Positions 52,646 through 52,906 of a DNA stretch of 52,906 bases are shown piece by piece. This stretch comes from Hyphomicrobiales bacterium (GTDB lineage: Bacteria; Pseudomonadota; Alphaproteobacteria; Rhizobiales; Beijerinckiaceae): positions 1 through 52,906 of the forward strand of contig CANGIS010000017.1 in the NCBI GenBank assembly GCA_947454055.1. The letters run 5' to 3'. Both the position numbers and the translations under genes were made by a program. The notes under the pieces were generated by a model. That model was not told the origin of the DNA. It searched no databases and worked only from the letters and a program-made list of their open reading frames with translations. Position 1 is the stretch's first letter; each line of letters begins with the position of its first letter.

Positions 52646-52906
52646 TGAACCTGCTCCACGTCACACCAAAAGCCACGCAGCCGATATGAGGCGGTAGCTG
52701 AAACTATCGTGTAACATTTCAAATTTTTGTGATTTTCGCAACTTTGACGAGAATTTTTGGCGTCCGCATACCGGACAGGCGCCATTCGCTTGCGCTTCTG
52801 CAAGACCGCTTTGATGACGCCTCAATTCTACAAATTGAATAGCCCCGAGTTTTCTAGACACCCTCTGAGCTTATTTTTTGCTGTCGCTCGTAGTCGATGG
52901 GCGACA

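Noticed and set aside
1-52906. CRISPR arrays, tRNA or rRNA genes and prophage genes
   Set aside because: A reading of both strands found no regularly spaced repeats, no cloverleaf-like sequence with the standard T-arm, and no phage structural or integrase gene. Subtle cases could be missed without a computed search.

Overview
The window looks like a chromosomal segment of an alphaproteobacterium, probably of the order Hyphomicrobiales (Rhizobiales). The signs are a fused CysN-CysC sulfate-activating enzyme, a DeoC next to a tandem aldehyde dehydrogenase, gene chains joined by ATGA overlaps, and moderate-to-high GC. This assignment is inference, because no rRNA or tRNA gene is visible. No CRISPR array or intact mobile element was seen.

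Layout. (1) 0.4-4.9 kb, + strand: a tight five-gene chain of PqqD-like chaperone, HPr-kinase-like protein, two family-2 glycosyltransferases and a nucleotidyltransferase-fold protein (the 'HPr-rel-A' type of neighbourhood). (2) 4.9-9.5 kb, - strand: deoxyribose-phosphate aldolase, a two-domain aldehyde dehydrogenase and an SDR oxidoreductase. (3) 9.8-13.8 kb, + strand: a solitary pstS with a strong terminator, then cysD-cysNC. (4) 13.8-24.7 kb: a prepilin peptidase and a complete type II secretion set. gspE-F-G-H-I-J-K-L-M-N run on the - strand in the order of the Xanthomonas xps system, and a divergent gspD encodes a secretin that carries its own lipobox. (5) 24.7-26.9 kb, - strand: HupE/UreJ-type membrane protein, a SurA-like protein without a PPIase domain, and a periplasmic protein. 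(6) 27.4-41.5 kb: a region that looks GC-richer, carrying otsA-otsB, one PapA-like acyltransferase, three paralogous WS/DGAT-like HxxxDG acyltransferases, a polytopic membrane protein, and a four-gene MacAB-like exporter with two different FtsX permeases. (7) 41.6-45.0 kb: a four-gene decaprenylphosphoryl-arabinose set (UbiA-type DPPR synthase, GtrA, DprE1, DprE2), in part in mycobacterial order. (8) 45.4-46.5 kb: a serine hydrolase, an IS3-type transposase tail and a gene fragment. (9) 46.5-52.6 kb: three proteins sharing a homologous N-terminal module (one a protein kinase) and two small CesT-like chaperones, read as a type III effector locus without apparatus genes.

The two parts that look least like described systems are the following. 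First, a predicted trehalose-ester lipid pathway in a proteobacterium: OtsAB makes trehalose, PapA-like and WS/DGAT-like enzymes acylate it, and the ABC exporter moves the product outward. It sits beside a mycobacterial-type arabinose donor pathway. Second, an effector family built on a common N-terminal module, with chaperone genes placed directly downstream of two of its members. Gene functions rest on motifs read by eye; where several start codons were possible, the choice was made from ribosome binding sites and ATGA/GTGA overlaps.
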